Of a stretch of 49,122 nt of DNA, positions 1 to 8,598 are shown piece after piece (within the stretch, counting starts at the first letter, position 1; each line of letters begins with the position of its first letter). Where the stretch lies: NCBI GenBank assembly GCA_016208495.1, contig JACQXX010000015.1:1-49122 (forward strand), given 5' to 3'. This DNA comes from Acidobacteriota bacterium (GTDB taxonomy: Bacteria > Acidobacteriota > Blastocatellia > Chloracidobacteriales > Chloracidobacteriaceae). Position numbers and translations under genes: made by a program. Under the pieces are notes generated by a model, which had not been told where the DNA came from, did no database searches, and was given only the letters and a program-made list of their open reading frames with translations.

Positions 1-118
1 CTGACTACTGACTACTGACTACTGACTACTGACTACTGACTACTGACTACTGACTACTGACTACTGACTACTGACTACTGACTACTGACTACTGACTACT
101 GACTACTGACTACTGACT
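1..118. repeat. Heptamer tandem array CTGACTA, about 17 copies
   Basis: The unit CTGACTA repeats without interruption for almost 17 copies; the first departure is at 119. The array begins at the window edge, so its true length is unknown. Neither strand is open: the plus strand contains TGA and the minus strand (TAGTCAG) contains TAG, and because the period is 7 every frame meets a stop within three units. The minus-strand glycyl-tRNA synthetase gene stops 3 bases before the array. The same unit recurs near 20.6-20.8 kb and 26.8-27.0 kb. Confidence 0.97.
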
Positions 119-121
119 CTT

Positions 122-1552
122 CTAAACATCCAACCGTTCTTTAAAGTAAGCCTTCAGACCGTTGATTGGCAGTCGGATTTGCTCCCACGTGTCGCGGTCG
201 CGAATCGTGACTGTGTCTTTGTCAGCGGTACTGCCGTCCTTGCCCTGGCCCAGCGTGTCAAAGTCCACCGTGACACAAAACGGAGTTCCGATTTCATCCT
301 GGCGGGCATAGAGCTTGCCGATGGCGCCGGTATCGTCATACACGGTGCGAATGCCGCTCTTTTGCAGGTCTTCTTTGATCTTTCGAGCGACTTCGACAAT
401 GGCTGAGTTGTTGCGCGCCAGCGGAAGCACCGCCACTTTGATTGGTGCCAGGTGCGGATGGAGTCTCAGCACCACGCGCATATCGGCATCTTTGCCTTCC
501 TGGGCTTTGCCAGCTTTTTCACTGTAGGCATCCATTAGAAATGCCAGGGTGGCCCGGTCGGCACCGGCTGAAGGTTCGATTACATAGGGCACGTAGCGTT
601 CTTTGGCTTCCTGGTCAAAGTATTGCAGCCGTTCGGTTGAATGTTCGTTGACCGTACCCCACTTCTCGCTCTTACCTTTGGAGTGGATGCTCAGGTCATA
701 GTCGGTCCGGTTGGCAATACCTTCCAGCTCATCCCATTGTTTTTCCTGGTCTTCGCGTTCGGGGAAGAAGCGGTACTGCAAATCGGTGCAGGCTCGGGCA
801 TAGTGGGCTAACTCGTCTGATTGCTGCACATAGCGGCGGATGTTTTCCGGACGAATGCCCAGTTTGAGATACCACTGATGGCGATCTTCGATCCAACGCT
901 GGTGCCAGTCCTGGTCGGTACCGGGCTTGCAGAAGAATTCAATTTCCATCTGCTCAAATTCACGGGTTCGGAAGGTGAAGTTTCCAGGCACGATTTCATT
1001 TCGGAAGGCTTTTCCAATCTGAGCAATCCCAAACGGCACTTTGCGCCAGCGGGTGTTGACCACATTGAGAAAGTTCACAAACATACTCTGGGCCGTTTCC
1101 GGGCGGAGGTAGGCCAGGGTGGCGGCGTCTTCAACCGGGCCGACGTTGGTTTTAAACATCAGGTTGAAGGCACGCGGTTCGGTCAGATTGGCACTGCACC
1201 CTGAAACCTTGCGTTGTTTGTGTTTTGGACAATCCAGTTCAGCGAGTTTGTCGGCTCGAAACCGTCCTTTGCATTCGCGGCAATCAACCAGTGGATCAGA
1301 AAACGTGGCTTCGTGGCCGGAATACTGCCACACCAGGCGATTCATCAAAATCGCTCCGTCAAGACCTTCCATGTCGTCGCGTTCATAGACGTTGGCCCGC
1401 CACCAGGCCCGCTTGACGTTATTTTTCAATTCGACACCCAGCGGGCCGTAGTCCCAGGTCGAGCCCAGTCCGCCGTACACTTCGCTGGATGGAAACACAA
1501 ATCCCCGTCTCTTACACAAAGAGACGATTTTCGCCATATCAACCGTCGTCAT
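122..1552 (-). CDS. glyS: Glycyl-tRNA synthetase, single-chain alpha2 type
   Basis: Charges tRNA-Gly with glycine in the cytoplasm. The 476-residue length fits the dimeric class II enzyme rather than the alpha/beta GlyQ-GlyS form. The N-terminus carries the GFVFPSSEVYGG and YGPLGVELKNN motifs typical of this type. Cysteines C91, C94, C108 and C119 form a possible zinc-binding insertion. Motif 2 (GKAFRNE and FRTREFEQMEIE) lies around residues 174-205 and motif 3 (SAGADRATLAFL) around 328-339. The C-terminal part from about 365 is the anticodon-binding domain. The start is supported by AGAGGAA three bases upstream of the ATG. The gene appears to be single; its stop lies directly next to the heptamer array at the window start. 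Confidence 0.97.
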   Translation of the reverse strand: MTTVDMAKIVSLCKRRGFVFPSSEVYGGLGSTWDYGPLGVELKNNVKRAWWRANVYERDDMEGLDGAILMNRLVWQYSGHEATFSDPLVDCRECKGRFRADKLAELDCPKHKQRKVSGCSANLTEPRAFNLMFKTNVGPVEDAATLAYLRPETAQSMFVNFLNVVNTRWRKVPFGIAQIGKAFRNEIVPGNFTFRTREFEQMEIEFFCKPGTDQDWHQRWIEDRHQWYLKLGIRPENIRRYVQQSDELAHYARACTDLQYRFFPEREDQEKQWDELEGIANRTDYDLSIHSKGKSEKWGTVNEHSTERLQYFDQEAKERYVPYVIEPSAGADRATLAFLMDAYSEKAGKAQEGKDADMRVVLRLHPHLAPIKVAVLPLARNNSAIVEVARKIKEDLQKSGIRTVYDDTGAIGKLYARQDEIGTPFCVTVDFDTLGQGKDGSTADKDTVTIRDRDTWEQIRLPINGLKAYFKERLDV

Positions 1553-1685
1553 AAATTCCTCTGTTCAGAATTGCTTGGTCTGTGTGTTGTTGCAGGAAGT
1601 GGGTCCAGGTCAGGGAAGCACACAGCAGCATAAGATAAGAAACCGCGCATTATACACAAATATCTGTTTGAATGAAGAACCCATC

Positions 1686-1885
1686 AGTGGTTAGTGGCTA
1701 GTGATTAGTGATTAGTGGTTAGCGGTGCCAGTTAAGGGTTGAAAAATCGTTCGTTGAAAACAAAGGGATTATCCAAATTACAAATTTTAGCCGGTTAAAG
1801 TGCTACCTGTAAGCTATTGATTTTGAAGACTCAATTTCAACCCTTAATTCTCATCACTAACCACTAACCACTAACCACTAACCAC
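1686..1885. repeat. Inverted heptamer-array element (AGTGGTT family)
   Basis: The gene-free stretch between glyS and the TPR gene holds a composite element. At 1686-1722 are about five copies of AGTGGTT, slightly degenerate. At 1853-1885 the same unit appears inverted (AACCACT). Inside, TTAAGGGTTGAAA at 1732-1744 pairs perfectly with TTTCAACCCTTAA at 1835-1847, so the element has nested terminal inverted repeats around an AT-rich core of about 90 bases. Both arrays read inward with TAG stops. The CCAGTTAAG-type inner repeat is shared with the element at 4224-4474. Confidence 0.9.
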
Positions 1886-1896
1886 ATTCTTCACTC

Positions 1897-4029
1897 TCAC
1901 TTGAGGTCCAGCCCATCGAGCGAGCCGTTGATTTTCTGATAAACCGACTCAATGATGGCGCGATTGATGGAGGCCGTGGAGCTATTGCTGTCATACCCGA
2001 TGCGATAGGCCGCCAGAGCATCATTTAACTGCCCGGTTGCTTCAAGCACGACCCCCAGTTTCCACGAAGCGTCTTTTTTCTCAGCGCCATCTGGAAATCC
2101 TTCGGCTGCTGTTCGCAGGGCTGTAATCGCTTCATCACGTTTGCCTTCGCGGAAAAGAATCCAGCCCAAAATCGCTTGAGCGCGGAGTTTGAAATGCTGT
2201 GCCCGGCCTTCTGGGGAAAGTCCCGGTGGCAGGTCAGCCACGGCATCTTCGCGAGTGGTCGCCTGGCTGGCAAACAGGGCGGCACCTCGGGCAAGTGCTT
2301 CAGCTTGCGGGAGTTCGGCATTGGCGTCAACCAGTTTGCGGGCGGCAAACAGGTATCTGAGACCTCGGGCATCGTCTTTCGGAGACACAAAATTCCCAAG
2401 TGCCCGGCCCAATGGTGTATCGCCTGGTTTGGGGAGTTCCCAGGATGCCGCCGTTGTGTTGTCACCGGCAGTTGGTTTAACCACACGGCGAGGGCGGCGG
2501 ACCGATGGTGTTTGGTCGCCTTCGGTACTTGTTGATGCTGGTGGCGAGGTGGCATCAGCCGCCTGATTCTTTTCGGCATTGGCCTGAGCTTCACGTTTGG
2601 CGAGATAGGCAAACCGAACAAAATCTTCAACTTGTCGGAACTGCACTTCACTGGTCAGTGGGTCGTTCATCAGAATCGCCGCCTGACGTTCGGTTTCAAG
2701 CAAGGTGGCCAGACTTGAGGCGCGGACTTCAAGCACCCCACCCAGAGTTGCCTCAAATTCACCATCCGGAGACAGGCGCAGGAAAGCTTCAAACGGTTCA
2801 ATCGCCCGGTCATAGTCGTTGGCCTGGACGAGTGTTTTCCCAAGTTCAAAATACAGGGTTGGAAAGCGTGCCGTATCGGTGGCTTCACCGAGCAGGTTTT
2901 CAGCGTCGGCAAAATCACCTTCCACCCGTTTCAAATGGGCCTCGACCATGCGTGACCAGGGATAGCGCGGATTGATTTCACGCACTTTTTCCAGGAGTTT
3001 CACGGCGTTGGCATATTCACCTTGTGCCGCATAGACATAAGCCATCTGGGTCAAAAAGCGCACATCGCGTGGGGTGTAGGCCAGCATTTTTCCAAGGGTT
3101 TCAGCCGCGTCGCCGTATCGGCGCTGTTCCATCAAGGCCAGGGTCAATCCTCCCCAGGCGGAAGGATGATCCGGAATTATGGCAACTTGTTGGCGATAGA
3201 GGGCTTCGGCATCTCCGAGTAATCCACTGGCCCGATATAAATCAGCCAGTGCCGCCGGTGCGGTCCGGCTTTTGGGGTCAAGCTCCATTGCCTTTTGAAA
3301 GGCGGTGCGGGCATCGGTGAGGCGCAATCCCATTTGGAGGGCCACACCACGATCATAATGAAGATTGGCCTGGGTTGGGCTCAGTTCAATTGCCCGGTCA
3401 AAGACCTGCAAAGCGTCGGTTGGATTTTCCACGCTCAAATAAAACAATCCGATTTGTTCGAGCAATTCAACTTCGGTCCCGGCCCGTTCCTGGAGCTGGC
3501 GCATAAACAGAATCGCTTCGGTTCGATTGCCGAATCCAGCCATCAACACTGGCATCGAGAGCAGAAAAGATCGAAACGTCCCGGTGGAAATCGGTGTGGG
3601 AAGGGAATCAACCGCCAGTTGAAAGGCTTCCTGAGCCTGGGCCACCTGCGCACTGCGCAGGGCCTGTTCACCTCGTTCGGCATAGGCACGGGCCAGCATG
3701 GTTTTGCACCCCGTGATGAGCGGAGAGGTCGGATGTTGCTTCTGAAATTCAGTAAGTTGCTGAATCCGATCATCTACGGTCGCTCCTTGAATTCGGGCCA
3801 GTTCGGCTTGTTCCTCAAAAACCATCATCGGCGTCAGGGTTTGAACCGGAGGCGTCTGAGGCGTGGTTGCGGGCGGTTCTTCCTGGGTTGGCGCTGGCTT
3901 TGAAGTCTCTATCGGCAGGCGTTGTTTAATCGGGAGTGCCGTGACGGGTGTGACCGAGACAAGCACACCGCACAACACCGTGCAGGCAAGTCCCTTCTGA
4001 AAAAGCGGTTTGAAAACTGTGGGTGACAT
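1897..4029 (-). CDS. Secreted or envelope TPR-repeat protein
   Basis: A 710-residue protein with a hydrophobic N-terminus (residues about 12-32, ending VTALP) that looks like a signal peptide, so an envelope location is likely. A proline/threonine-rich stretch follows. From about residue 85 to 470 helical hairpins of the TPR type repeat, with typical A-x-x-x-[FY]-x-x-A-[IL] and NP/DP signatures such as LHYDRGVALQMG and AFQKAMELDPKS. Around residues 490-540 there is a low-complexity Ala/Thr/Pro/Arg linker. The C-terminal part has further TPR-like helices (LGWILFREGKRDEAITALR). TPR arrays are protein-binding scaffolds; no enzymatic domain is seen, so the partner is unknown. The stop is 11 bases from the AGTGGTT-family array. 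Confidence 0.88.
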   Translation of the reverse strand: MSPTVFKPLFQKGLACTVLCGVLVSVTPVTALPIKQRLPIETSKPAPTQEEPPATTPQTPPVQTLTPMMVFEEQAELARIQGATVDDRIQQLTEFQKQHPTSPLITGCKTMLARAYAERGEQALRSAQVAQAQEAFQLAVDSLPTPISTGTFRSFLLSMPVLMAGFGNRTEAILFMRQLQERAGTEVELLEQIGLFYLSVENPTDALQVFDRAIELSPTQANLHYDRGVALQMGLRLTDARTAFQKAMELDPKSRTAPAALADLYRASGLLGDAEALYRQQVAIIPDHPSAWGGLTLALMEQRRYGDAAETLGKMLAYTPRDVRFLTQMAYVYAAQGEYANAVKLLEKVREINPRYPWSRMVEAHLKRVEGDFADAENLLGEATDTARFPTLYFELGKTLVQANDYDRAIEPFEAFLRLSPDGEFEATLGGVLEVRASSLATLLETERQAAILMNDPLTSEVQFRQVEDFVRFAYLAKREAQANAEKNQAADATSPPASTSTEGDQTPSVRRPRRVVKPTAGDNTTAASWELPKPGDTPLGRALGNFVSPKDDARGLRYLFAARKLVDANAELPQAEALARGAALFASQATTREDAVADLPPGLSPEGRAQHFKLRAQAILGWILFREGKRDEAITALRTAAEGFPDGAEKKDASWKLGVVLEATGQLNDALAAYRIGYDSNSSTASINRAIIESVYQKINGSLDGLDLK

Positions 4030-4147
4030 AGATTTGGGTACCGGCTATGGAAACAGATGTATGAGTTACAGGCGTGAAAAGCTTGGGATTTGTACCGTTT
4101 GCGGGGTGACTTGGCAAGATGCGCCGGGAAAATGGCGGATGAAGATG

Positions 4148-4173
4148 TCAGTATCACCTGCGTGAGCGGGTGG
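4148..4173. repeat. REP-like half-site, TCAGTACCACC family
   Basis: A single copy of a 26-base motif beginning TCAGTATCACCTGCGTGAG and ending GCGGGTGG, followed by a T-rich stretch. The same motif occurs as complete inverted pairs at 6576-6643 and 30879-30947 and as another single copy at 37037-37062. Function unknown; it resembles REP/BIME-type intergenic repeats. Confidence 0.8.
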
Positions 4174-4223
4174 TTTTTGTTTTTGATTCCCTGATTGCCA
4201 GCAATAATCACATATCACTAATG

Positions 4224-4474
4224 CCAGTTAAGAGTTGAAAAAATGAGCGGATTTGAACCCACGAAGCGGGTGGCATTCTTAAAGCCTCGGGTGGAATGAG
4301 CGTCAGCGAATGAAATCCCTGGCGTCCATCACCAGTCAGCGTGGCCTGGGCAACCGCGGAATTCATTGCCACCGATTTTGTTTTCCACGGATTCCGCTGT
4401 GCTCCACCCGAGGCTTTCATTCTTCCGCCCAGTTCCTGGGCTCAACCCCCAAAACCGCTTCAACTCTTAACTGG
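4224..4474. repeat. Nested inverted-repeat element, copy 1
   Basis: Bounded by a perfect 16-base inverted repeat: CCAGTTAAGAGTTGAA at 4224-4239 and its complement at 4459-4474. Inside, AAAGCCTCGGGTGGA at 4281-4295 pairs perfectly with 4403-4417. The inner part is homologous, in the opposite orientation, to 24803-24998 (shared ends GAGCCCAGGAACTGGGCGG and the AAAGCCTCGGGTGGA block). Reading frames through it are interrupted and I see no protein-coding signal, so it looks like a non-coding dispersed element. Confidence 0.85.
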
Positions 4475-4476
4475 CA

Positions 4477-4745
4477 CCACGAACCACGAACCACTAAGGG
4501 ACTGTAAAAATACAACTTCCCGTTTTTATCGAAAGTCACCCGGAGAGATCGAATTTCAGAACAGGAAACCACGAAAAACACGAAAAACACGAAAAAGAAA
4601 TCCAAAGACTTCAATGGGGTCTGAGCTTGTGTCAGGGAAAGTGCCACCGAACTCAAAAGAAAATGGCTTCGACCCAAATGAAAATCGGGAAGTTGTTTTT
4701 TAACGCTCCCTAACCACGAACCACGAACCACGAACCACTAATCAC
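4477..4745. repeat. CCACGAA heptamer arrays around an inverted-repeat core
   Basis: Two short arrays of CCACGAA (about 4477-4495 and 4711-4739), in the same orientation, flank a core. The core holds a third, 9-base array (ACGAAAAAC, about 4573-4600) and an inverted repeat: ACAACTTCCCG near 4511 against CGGGAAGTTGT near 4686. Together with the element at 4224-4474 it fills most of the 860-base gene-free stretch between the TPR gene and plsC. I see no gene in it. Unlike the other array families, CCACGAA has no stop codon in either strand. Confidence 0.75.
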
Positions 4746-4889
4746 TAATTGGTTTCTTCATTCTCTGGAATTCACATTGACTGAAAATTCCTCTATCCAT
4801 CATAGTGCCCTGCAATTGTAAAATGTGCTGAGACACCTCACACTCTCTCTACCAGACTTTAATCCAAATCGCGTACCTGTGCTGTTCCT

Positions 4890-5660
4890 ATGTTGCCCTA
4901 CTTGCATTCGTTGATTGCAATTCCGTTGATTTATCTCTACACGATGGTCATGGCGACCATTTCACTGACACTATCGCTGCACGATCCAACTGGAATTCGC
5001 CAGCACTGGTGTGCCCAAACCTGGTGCAAATTGATTGCCTGGACGGTGGGGATGAACGTGATTATCCATGGGCGGGAAAACCTCGACTTATCACGTCCAG
5101 CCGTCTATATGTCCAATCACCAGAGTTATATGGACATCCCGACGCTGTTTGCCTTTCTTCCATTCCAGTTCCGGATTTTCGCCAAGAAAGTGCTGTTTTA
5201 CATTCCTTTTATGGGCTGGCATTTGTGGCGTGCCGGGAATATCCCCGTTGATCGTGGCAATCACTCCGCCACCTCGAAAGTGTTGAACCTGGGAGTTGAA
5301 AAGCTTCACTCGGGTGTTCCGATTGTGGTTTTTCCCGAAGGAACGCGTGGTACTGAACTGCGACGGGTCAAACGGTTCAAAGCCGGAGCGTTTAAAATCG
5401 CTCAAATGGCCAAAGTTCCAGTAGTTCCAATCACTATCGTCGGAACTGCCCACATTTTGCAGAAAGATTCACTTCTGTTTCGTCCCGGAACGGTTCACCT
5501 CTTTATTGATCCGCCAATTGAAACGGCTGACACCGATGATCAACGCCTTTCGGATGTGGTGACACAGGTTCAGCAGGTCATGAATACAAATTTGGAGCGC
5601 GTTTATGGTCAATCTTCAGCCGGTACCGCCGGATCCGTACCCGTTTCCATACTCCGCTGA
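4890..5660 (+). CDS. plsC: 1-acyl-sn-glycerol-3-phosphate acyltransferase (PlsC family)
   Basis: Transfers an acyl chain to lysophosphatidic acid to make phosphatidic acid at the inner membrane, the second acylation of phospholipid synthesis. The 256-residue protein has an N-terminal membrane segment (about 5-30) and the acyltransferase signatures: NHQSYMD at 76-82 (the H-x4-D catalytic pair), GNIPVDR at 116-122, FPEGTR at 148-153 and VPVVPITI near 174-181. The last 17 residues are a low-complexity tail that runs into the next gene, which starts 56 bases before this stop in another frame. PlsC-family proteins include relatives with other acceptors, so the exact substrate is inferred. Confidence 0.93.
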   Translation: MLPYLHSLIAIPLIYLYTMVMATISLTLSLHDPTGIRQHWCAQTWCKLIAWTVGMNVIIHGRENLDLSRPAVYMSNHQSYMDIPTLFAFLPFQFRIFAKKVLFYIPFMGWHLWRAGNIPVDRGNHSATSKVLNLGVEKLHSGVPIVVFPEGTRGTELRRVKRFKAGAFKIAQMAKVPVVPITIVGTAHILQKDSLLFRPGTVHLFIDPPIETADTDDQRLSDVVTQVQQVMNTNLERVYGQSSAGTAGSVPVSILR

Positions 5661-6417
5661 CGGTGTCTGGACCCTACCGATTGATCCTGACAAGCCAGCC
5701 TGGGGACCTGGTTCGGGCTTGCTCATGTGGGGGATCAGCATTTTGGCGATTGTGATTATGCAATTGCCGGCGGCGATGCTGTGGGCGGGTGAAATCTATC
5801 TGCGAACCGGAAAAATGCCGGTTCTTTCACCCAATGTGCAGGATCCACGGCTTGTCCTCTACAGCGTGTTATCAACCATTGTGGCGCACCTGCTTACGTT
5901 TGCCGCATGCTGGATGCTGGTGCGAACCAGTGCGCCGAACGTCAAATTTTGGAATGCGCTCGGTTGGGGCTGGAGCCAGAACTTCCGGTGGTATCACTGC
6001 TGGGGAATCATCCTGAGCTTTCTCGCGCTTGGCGTGGCTGTTTCACAATTGATTCCGCACAAGGAAACCGACTTTGACCGCATTCTCAAGATTGGGCCCA
6101 GTATCCGAATTGCCGTTTCGATTGTGGCGCTGGCCACAGCGCCGCTGGTTGAAGAAGTTGTCTATCGTGGGATGCTTTACAGCGGGTTTCGCAAGATGGT
6201 CGAGCCCTGGGCGGCGATTACTCTGGTCTCATTTCTCTTCTTACTGGTTCACATTCCACAGTACTGGGGCGGATGGGACGGCTTGACGGTACTGGCGTTG
6301 CTCAGCATTACCTTGACGATTGTGCGTGCCAAAACCCGCTCATTGTTGCCCTGCATTTACATTCACACCATTTTCAATGGGATTGGGGTGGCGTCAATCT
6401 TGATGGGCGGGCGGTGA
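5605..6417 (+). CDS. CPBP family intramembrane protein (Abi/CAAX protease-like)
   Basis: A 270-residue multi-pass membrane protein with about six hydrophobic segments from residue 38 on. The CPBP (ABI) signature is intact: EEVVYRG at 183-189 gives the EExxxR motif, H216 (LLVHIP) and the HTIFNG motif at 254-259 supply the further conserved His and Asn. In the family these residues form a glutamate/histidine intramembrane protease site. The start overlaps plsC by 56 bases; GGAG seven bases upstream of the ATG supports it, and the Pro-rich N-terminal 35 residues look genuine. Translational coupling with plsC is likely. The substrate is unknown. Confidence 0.9.
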   Translation: MVNLQPVPPDPYPFPYSADGVWTLPIDPDKPAWGPGSGLLMWGISILAIVIMQLPAAMLWAGEIYLRTGKMPVLSPNVQDPRLVLYSVLSTIVAHLLTFAACWMLVRTSAPNVKFWNALGWGWSQNFRWYHCWGIILSFLALGVAVSQLIPHKETDFDRILKIGPSIRIAVSIVALATAPLVEEVVYRGMLYSGFRKMVEPWAAITLVSFLFLLVHIPQYWGGWDGLTVLALLSITLTIVRAKTRSLLPCIYIHTIFNGIGVASILMGGR

Positions 6418-6570
6418 CCAGACCAGGGCGGAAGAAAGCGGGCTAAGGGCTGAAGACATCGGGCTGAAGAAGGCGGGTTGAAGAATTGGTTTTATCCGAG
6501 GTCATCAGCCCCAAGCCCTAAGCCCTGGTTTTTTCAGCCCCAAGCCCTGAGCCCTAAACCAGGGCTGAAA
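6418..6570. repeat. GGGCTGAAGA-family intergenic element
   Basis: The left part repeats GGGCTGAAGA-like units (6430-6480) and the right part carries the inverted form (TTCAGCCC, with CCAAGCCCTGAGCCC). The last piece, AGGGCTGAAAAC, returns to the left orientation. Relatives occur at 25738-25825, 38882-39040, 39836-39962 and 46603-46765. No gene is seen in it. Confidence 0.8.
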
Positions 6571-6575
6571 ACTTG

Positions 6576-6643
6576 TCAGTGCCACCTGTGTCAGCAGGTG
6601 GTTTTCATTTTTAAATCCCACCCGCTGACGCAGGTGGTACTGA
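6576..6643. repeat. REP-like inverted pair, TCAGTACCACC family
   Basis: A left arm at 6576-6601 and an imperfectly complementary right arm at 6617-6643 are separated by a T-rich loop of 15 bases. The transcript would fold into a strong hairpin ending 22 bases before the fabG start, so it could attenuate or insulate fabG. The same arms form the inverted pair at 30879-30947. Confidence 0.85.
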
Positions 6644-6665
6644 CTTCAATAAGGAATTTGGTGTC

Positions 6666-7412
6666 ATGTCATTTCAAGGAAAAACAGCAATCGTAACTGG
6701 TGGTTCACGTGGTATTGGTCGTGGAATCGTCATCGAACTGGCCCGCCAGGGATGTCAGGTGGCGTTTACCTATGCCTCAAATGCCGAAGCTGCCCAGCAG
6801 GTCGTCAATGAATGCGAAGCCTTTGGTGTGCAAGTCAAAGCCTATCAGGTTGATGCCGCCAATTTTGAAGCGGCTCAGAGCTTTGTCAAAGACGTCAAAG
6901 CCCAGTTTGGCGGCGTTCATTTTCTGATCAACAACGCGGGCATTACCCGAGATAAATTGATTTTGATGATGAAGGAAGATGACTGGGACGCCGTGATTGA
7001 TACCAACCTCAAAAGCGTCTTTAATCTCAGTAAAGCTGTTGCGGCGCTTCTGGTTCGGCAGAAACAGGGTGGCAGTATCCTAAACATCAGTTCAATCAGC
7101 GGCGTTATCGGGATGCCTGGTCAAACCAACTATTCAGCTTCCAAAGCCGGAATGATTGGGTTTACCAAAGCGCTGGCCAAAGAACTCGCCAGTCGTGAGA
7201 TAACGGTCAATGCCCTGGCTTTGGGTATGATCGAAACCGACATGACTGGTGCCCTCGACACTGGGTATCGCGAAAAAGTCACTGAGCAAATTCCCCTCAA
7301 ACGCTTCGGAACCGTCGCCGAAGTCGCCCGAGCTACGGCCTTTTTGCTTTCTGACGATGGGCGATACATTACGGGCCAGGTGATTCAAATTGATGGCGGA
7401 TTGGCCATGTAG
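6666..7412 (+). CDS. fabG: 3-oxoacyl-[ACP] reductase (SDR family)
   Basis: Reduces 3-oxoacyl-ACP with NADPH in each elongation cycle of fatty acid synthesis, in the cytoplasm. The 248-residue length is typical of FabG. The sequence shows the Rossmann motif TGGSRGIG at 11-18, NNAG at 89-92, and the catalytic set S143, Y156 and K160 (YSASK), plus the closing ITGQVIQIDGG characteristic of FabG. The nearby acyltransferase fits a lipid-synthesis context, but a repeat hairpin separates it from the upstream pair. Short-chain dehydrogenases with other substrates share these motifs, but overall similarity favours FabG. Confidence 0.93.
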   Translation: MSFQGKTAIVTGGSRGIGRGIVIELARQGCQVAFTYASNAEAAQQVVNECEAFGVQVKAYQVDAANFEAAQSFVKDVKAQFGGVHFLINNAGITRDKLILMMKEDDWDAVIDTNLKSVFNLSKAVAALLVRQKQGGSILNISSISGVIGMPGQTNYSASKAGMIGFTKALAKELASREITVNALALGMIETDMTGALDTGYREKVTEQIPLKRFGTVAEVARATAFLLSDDGRYITGQVIQIDGGLAM

Positions 7413-7564
7413 CGGGTTCAGGGTTCAGGGTTTTTAAGCAAAAATTGGTTGATCCTGTTTGTCTCCTGGCCCTTTCCTGCAACCCAGCTTTTAAATTCGG
7501 GTGTATATTGGCAGCGACACCAAACATTTAACCCCAATATTTAGTGAGGAATGAGGTTATTCAA

Positions 7565-8347
7565 ATGCTTCGAAAAGGATTGATGGTGTGTTTTGTATTT
7601 CTGCTGACAGCTTGCCTGCAAGTGTCAGCCCAAACCAGTGCTCCAGCCAAAGCGGAAGGTCCTTCCGTGGATGAATTATTGGCCAAATCAATTGATGCCA
7701 TGGGTGGTGCAGAAAAGTTTAAAGCATTGAAAACATTGAAAATGACCGGAAAAATGGTCGTTCAGAACGGCGCAATGGAAATGCCGATGGTCATCCAGGT
7801 CAAGCAACCAGGGGCCTTCCGGGCCGATACCACCGTAATGGGCAAAACCATTACCCAGGCGTTTGATGGTACTTCGGGATGGCAGATTTCGCCGATGACC
7901 GGCAAACTTGAAGCTGAAAAAATGTCAGAGGAAGACGTGCGCCGGACTCGCAGCGGTTTTGAAACCATGGTCAGTGGACCATTTGCCAACTACAAGGAAA
8001 AAGGAACGACGATTGAACTGGTTGGCAAGGAAGATGTCGAAGGCACCGCTGCCTACAACCTGAAGGTCACCACCAAAGATGGTGAATCCAGCAATGTCTT
8101 TCTCGATTCGGAAAGCTATTTGCCGATCAAAATCCTGGCCAAATCAAAACAAGGGGCCACGGCTTTTGAGGTGGAAATGTACCCAAGTGATTACAAACCT
8201 GTGAACGGGATTCTGTTTTCATATTCGATGGAAGGCAAAATCAAAGGCGGCCCTGCCGGCGCCGGTTTCCAGATGGTGATGGAAAAAATCGAAGTTGATG
8301 TGCCGATTGATGATGCGGTCTTCAAAATGCCAGCCGCCACCAAGTAG
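7565..8347 (+). CDS. LolA-like outer-membrane lipoprotein-sorting family protein
   Basis: A 260-residue exported protein. The N-terminus has a hydrophobic core ending in LTAC (C17), a plausible lipobox; VSA-Q a few residues later could instead be a signal peptidase I site. The mature part begins with a motif AMGGAEKFKALKTLKMTGK and continues as beta-strand-rich sequence (DGTSGWQISPMTGK, FLDSESYLPIKI), resembling the LolA/LolB-type fold of proteins often called outer-membrane lipoprotein-sorting proteins. I chose the ATG at 7565 over the GTG at 7544 because GAGG lies eight bases upstream and the signal peptide then starts with a normal MLRKG. The stop TAG is the first unit of the repeat element that follows. 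Confidence 0.8.
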   Translation: MLRKGLMVCFVFLLTACLQVSAQTSAPAKAEGPSVDELLAKSIDAMGGAEKFKALKTLKMTGKMVVQNGAMEMPMVIQVKQPGAFRADTTVMGKTITQAFDGTSGWQISPMTGKLEAEKMSEEDVRRTRSGFETMVSGPFANYKEKGTTIELVGKEDVEGTAAYNLKVTTKDGESSNVFLDSESYLPIKILAKSKQGATAFEVEMYPSDYKPVNGILFSYSMEGKIKGGPAGAGFQMVMEKIEVDVPIDDAVFKMPAATK

Positions 8348-8513
8348 CGCATAGCGAGTAGTGAAATAGCGAATAGCGAAATAGTAAAAGACACTGAATA
8401 TCAGAGATTGACAGCACCATTCTGGGAAACAACACGTCACTTCACTATTTCGCTACTTCACGACTTCGCTACTTCACGACTTCACTATTTCGCTACTTCA
8501 CTATTTCGCTCAA
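8346..8513. repeat. Inverted octamer-array element (TAGCGAAG family), copy 1
   Basis: The left array (8346-8390) is built of TAGCGAAG/TAGCGAAA-like units and the right array (8438-8513) of the inverted units CTTCGCTA and CTATTTCG. The core is about 50 bases. Inward reading meets TAG in the left array, which supplies the stop of the upstream lipoprotein gene. Other copies lie at 32211-32340 and 45066-45237. Confidence 0.9.
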
Positions 8514-8598
8514 GTCCAAACATTTCCCCCTGCAGTCAGTTGCCAAAACCGATTTTCAATAATAACTGTCGATCCAAACTTCATTTGGGAGGGCATCC

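Noticed and set aside
1-118. Possible CRISPR array
   Set aside because: The unit is 7 bases with no spacers. This is a simple tandem array, and the same holds for the other arrays. No cas gene is present.
2176-3903. Several open frames of 100-200 codons opposite the TPR gene
   Set aside because: They mirror the strongly coding minus-strand gene and have Trp/Arg/His-rich composition, which is typical of antisense shadows. Similar shadows in other genes were dropped for the same reason.
4237-4262. Minus-strand GGGTTCAAATCC resembling a tRNA T-arm
   Set aside because: No acceptor, D or anticodon stems fit around it, and the homologous copy at 24803-24998 does not conserve it. It is part of the dispersed element.
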